From JBDIAG01 sp963835085 (lineage in GTDB: Bacteria > Actinomycetota > Actinomycetes > Actinomycetales > CAWJMD01), in contig CAWIED010000001.1 in NCBI GenBank assembly GCA_963835085.1, positions 434,001-498,000 of the forward strand: DNA of 64,000 nucleotides. The letters are read 5' to 3'. Numbering within the stretch: the stretch's first letter is position 1; the number at the start of each line of letters is the position of its first letter. Below, piece by piece: positions 57,963-64,000 of this stretch. Made by a program: the position numbers and the translations under genes. Below the pieces are notes generated by a model, which was not told where the DNA came from, searched no databases, and was given only the letters and a program-made list of their open reading frames with translations.

Positions 57963-57982
57963 ACCCAAGAGCGGGGTCGGAT

Positions 57983-58011
57983 TTGACGAAGCCAAACGTG
58001 CTGCGTAATGT
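57983..58011 (+). promoter_or_regulatory. rrn promoter P1
   Basis: TTGACG (57983-57988), a 17-bp spacer and TAATGT (58006-58011) give a near-consensus sigma-70 promoter 20 bp after tyrS and about 450 bp before the 16S gene. Confidence 0.75.
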
Positions 58012-58159
58012 TTTCTCTCGTTGCCCGGCCGGAGGAACGGACTCGGATCGAAGGATCTGAGGCCGGTCTCGTAGGGCAACGAAACCACTCTTCTCAGGCC
58101 GTCTTTCCGCGGTTGTGGGTGGGGTGTGCCCTTTGGGGTGTTTGTGTGGCCGGCCTGGT

Positions 58160-58188
58160 TTGACGTGGGTGCGGGTCGCGGGTAAGTT
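58160..58188 (+). promoter_or_regulatory. rrn promoter P2
   Basis: TTGACG (58160-58165), again a 17-bp spacer, and TAAGTT (58183-58188). Identical -35 and spacing in P1 and P2 support tandem rrn promoters. The rest of 57963-58468 holds no gene. Confidence 0.75.
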
Positions 58189-58246
58189 AGAACGGTTGCC
58201 TCGCGGAGGTTCCCCTGGTGGGGGCTGATGTGGTGTGCGTTCGATC

Positions 58247-58266
58247 TTTGAGAACTCAACAGCGTG
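58247..58266 (+). promoter_or_regulatory. rrn leader element (antitermination/processing region)
   Basis: TTTGAGAACTCAACAGCGTG is the conserved actinobacterial rrn leader block. A related TTGAGAACTGCACAGTG lies at 60304-60320 in the 16S-23S spacer, as expected for boxA/processing elements. A small GC hairpin (GCGGTTTTGCCGC) precedes the 16S gene. Confidence 0.6.
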
Positions 58267-58468
58267 CCAAAAAGTCAATGCCAAAACCCCGTTGTGGCGT
58301 GGTTGGTGGGAGTGTTTGCTCTTGCTGGTCATGTTGCACGGATTCCTTTGGTATGGCAGTGGATTGCACCGTCTTTGTGGTGGTGTGGTTCGCTGTTCAG
58401 CCAGATCGTGATGCGTGAGCATCGCTTCGTTTTGTCGGTTAGCGGTTTTGCCGCTGTCCTTATAGACA

Positions 58469-60000
<1,532 letters not shown>

Positions 60001-60342
60001 CTGGCGCTTTCCCTTCGGGGTGGGCGCCCAGAGCCATGCCCTGAGCGAGTGTCTTGGGGATGGTGCTCAAGGGTGGAACATTGGCTAGTTGGTTTGTCGC
60101 GTGAGAGCTGCGTTAGTACGATAGGTCGTTTCGGCGGTCGTCCGGAAGGCGTGGGTTTGATCGAGGGATGGCTTGGGCACGCTGTTGGGTCCTGAGGGAT
60201 CGGGCCATGTGGTTCGGCGACTCGGATCGGATCATGGTCTGTTGGTGAACCGGCTGGCTTTTGTGTTGGTCAGGCACTGATGGGGGCGGGTACCGTCCGT
60301 ACCTTGAGAACTGCACAGTGGACGCGAGCATCTTTGATCTGT
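60001..60342 (+). other. 16S-23S internal transcribed spacer, no tRNA
   Basis: 342 bp. No tRNA cloverleaf, T-loop GTTCGAATC-type motif or anticodon arm was found, so neither tRNA-Ile nor tRNA-Ala is present. The segment holds a GC-rich hairpin just after 16S (TGGCGCTTTCCC...GGGTGGGCGCCCA) and a boxA-like TTGAGAACTGCACAG before 23S. Confidence 0.8.
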
Positions 60343-63443
<3,101 letters not shown>

Positions 63444-63508
63444 TTTCATGCTACGCATCCACTATGCGGTTCCCGGGACACGGTCGGGAACGATGATATC
63501 TCCACAGA

Positions 63509-63627
63509 GTTACGGCGGTCATAGCGTTGGGGAAACGCCCGGATCCATTCCGAACCCGGAAGCTAAGGCCAACTGCGCCGATGGTACTGCAAGGGGGACC
63601 TTGTGGGAGAGTAGGACACCGCCGGAC
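63509..63627 (+). rRNA. rrf: 5S ribosomal RNA
   Basis: About 119 nt. The 5' GTTACGGCGGTCATAGCG pairs with the 3' CACCGCCGGAC, and the conserved CCGAACCCGGAAGCTAAG and GATGGTACTGC blocks are present. It lies 65 nt after 23S. It is the last gene of the rrn operon. Confidence 0.96.
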
Positions 63628-63635
63628 AACCATTC

Positions 63636-63670
63636 ACGTAAGGGCCACCCACACCGGGTGGCCCTTACGT
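63636..63670 (+). terminator. rrn operon terminator hairpin
   Basis: ACGTAAGGGCCACCC (63636-63650) pairs perfectly over 15 bp with GGGTGGCCCTTACGT (63656-63670), with a 5-nt loop. It starts 9 nt after 5S. The tail lacks a strong U-run, common in high-GC actinobacteria. Confidence 0.9.
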
Positions 63671-63786
63671 CGTTCAGCGTCCTTACTGGGATTGCGTGGA
63701 TGGCTGCCTTTCGGTCGTCCGAGGCATGAGCGCGGTGTCAGGCTGCTACTCGTCAGGTCGCCCCAGCATCGATTGGGCCGCGGGTG

Positions 63787-63996
63787 TCAGCGCCAGAATT
63801 TGGTGAGCTGTTCGGCAAGGGCTCTGCCTTGGTTGTAACCGGCTCGAGCGGCGGGCGGGCGCGTCGACGGATCCATCAGAGAGTCGCTATCCGGCAGGAT
63901 CGTTTCGACTCTTGCTGCGGCCGGCACGGAGTTCGTTGACTTGCGCTGCCAGCTGCATGCATCATTCCAAGCTGCCAGCTGCACGCCCCATTCCAA
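63787..63996 (-). CDS. Possible C-terminal part of a minus-strand gene, unrecognised
   Basis: A frame open from the window edge to TGA 63787 encodes about 69 residues ending AGYNQGRALAEQLTKFWR. The last 45 residues look protein-like, but the first part runs through a 26-bp tandem repeat. No start or ribosome-binding site is visible in the window, so the gene would begin beyond 64000. No family was recognised. The region 63671-63786 shows nothing. Confidence 0.3.
   Translation of the reverse strand: MEWGVQLAAWNDACSWQRKSTNSVPAAARVETILPDSDSLMDPSTRPPAARAGYNQGRALAEQLTKFWR
63945..63996. repeat. 26-bp tandem duplication at the window end
   Basis: GCTGCCAGCTGC followed by 14 nt ending CATTCCAA occurs twice head to tail (63945-63970 and 63971-63996), with four differences. 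The array may continue past the window. The period is not divisible by three. Confidence 0.8.
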
Positions 63997-64000
63997 CGAG

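Noticed and set aside
60001..60342. tRNA-Ile or tRNA-Ala in the 16S-23S spacer
   Set aside because: No acceptor-stem pairing, T-loop or anticodon arm could be found.

Overview
The window looks like a chromosomal segment of a high-GC actinobacterium, most likely of the family Propionibacteriaceae or a close relative. The reasons are the very G+C-rich coding sequence with many GTG starts, the actinobacterial division cluster ftsZ-pgeF-yggS-sepF-yggT-divIVA, a PriA-type HisA, an actinobacterial-style 16S rRNA gene, and a 23S gene of about 3.1 kb. I cannot assign genus or species by reading alone. Almost everything is housekeeping. No phage, plasmid, insertion sequence, CRISPR-Cas or toxin-antitoxin module was recognised.

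Layout. 1-273 is the 3' end of an EfeB-type heme peroxidase. 878-6190 is the division/DivIVA cluster, followed by a DksA-type zinc-finger protein, lspA and rluD (6425-8515). A 1.5-kb repeat-filled gap separates these from a 1-Cys peroxiredoxin (9994-10647, minus strand). Then come a NCS2 nucleobase permease, dnaE (12665-16216, behind a DNA-damage-type promoter), a small membrane protein, a YbaK deacylase, a secreted subtilase of about 1,100 residues, a FetB-like permease and a Lon-N domain protein. 22580-30617 carries histidine genes in two blocks, hisDCB and hisH-priA, separated by two uncharacterised proteins and an MFS exporter. sseB follows. 31.3-37.5 kb looks like an accessory insert between sseB and infC: a methyltransferase, an AT-richer stretch with small membrane ORFs, an MFS protein and a cstA-ybdD pair. 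37859-40080 is infC-rpmI-rplT plus a SpoU rRNA methylase. A diguanylate cyclase, an aldo/keto reductase and pheST follow; pheS has a 1-bp frameshift. 47677-55589 is an arginine operon argC-(ACT protein)-argJ-argB-argD-argF-argR-argH, then a 3-methyladenine glycosylase and tyrS. The window ends with a complete rrn operon (16S-23S-5S, no tRNA in the spacer) behind two tandem promoters.

How the genes work together. Many genes are translationally coupled by 4-bp ATGA/GTGA overlaps (yggS, hisB, fetB, and argC through argD). At least nine other starts have no Shine-Dalgarno sequence but a TANNNT hexamer 6-8 nt upstream, which suggests leaderless transcripts.

The most unusual material is non-coding. 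Several families of dyad-symmetric intergenic repeats occur. In one, ten copies of a 36-bp palindrome (9040-9731) and four more (46656-46910) sit on a near-exact 73-bp period, about seven helical turns. The second unusual point is a COG3603/ACT_7 (CASTOR-related) protein embedded and coupled inside the arginine operon, a candidate amino-acid sensor.
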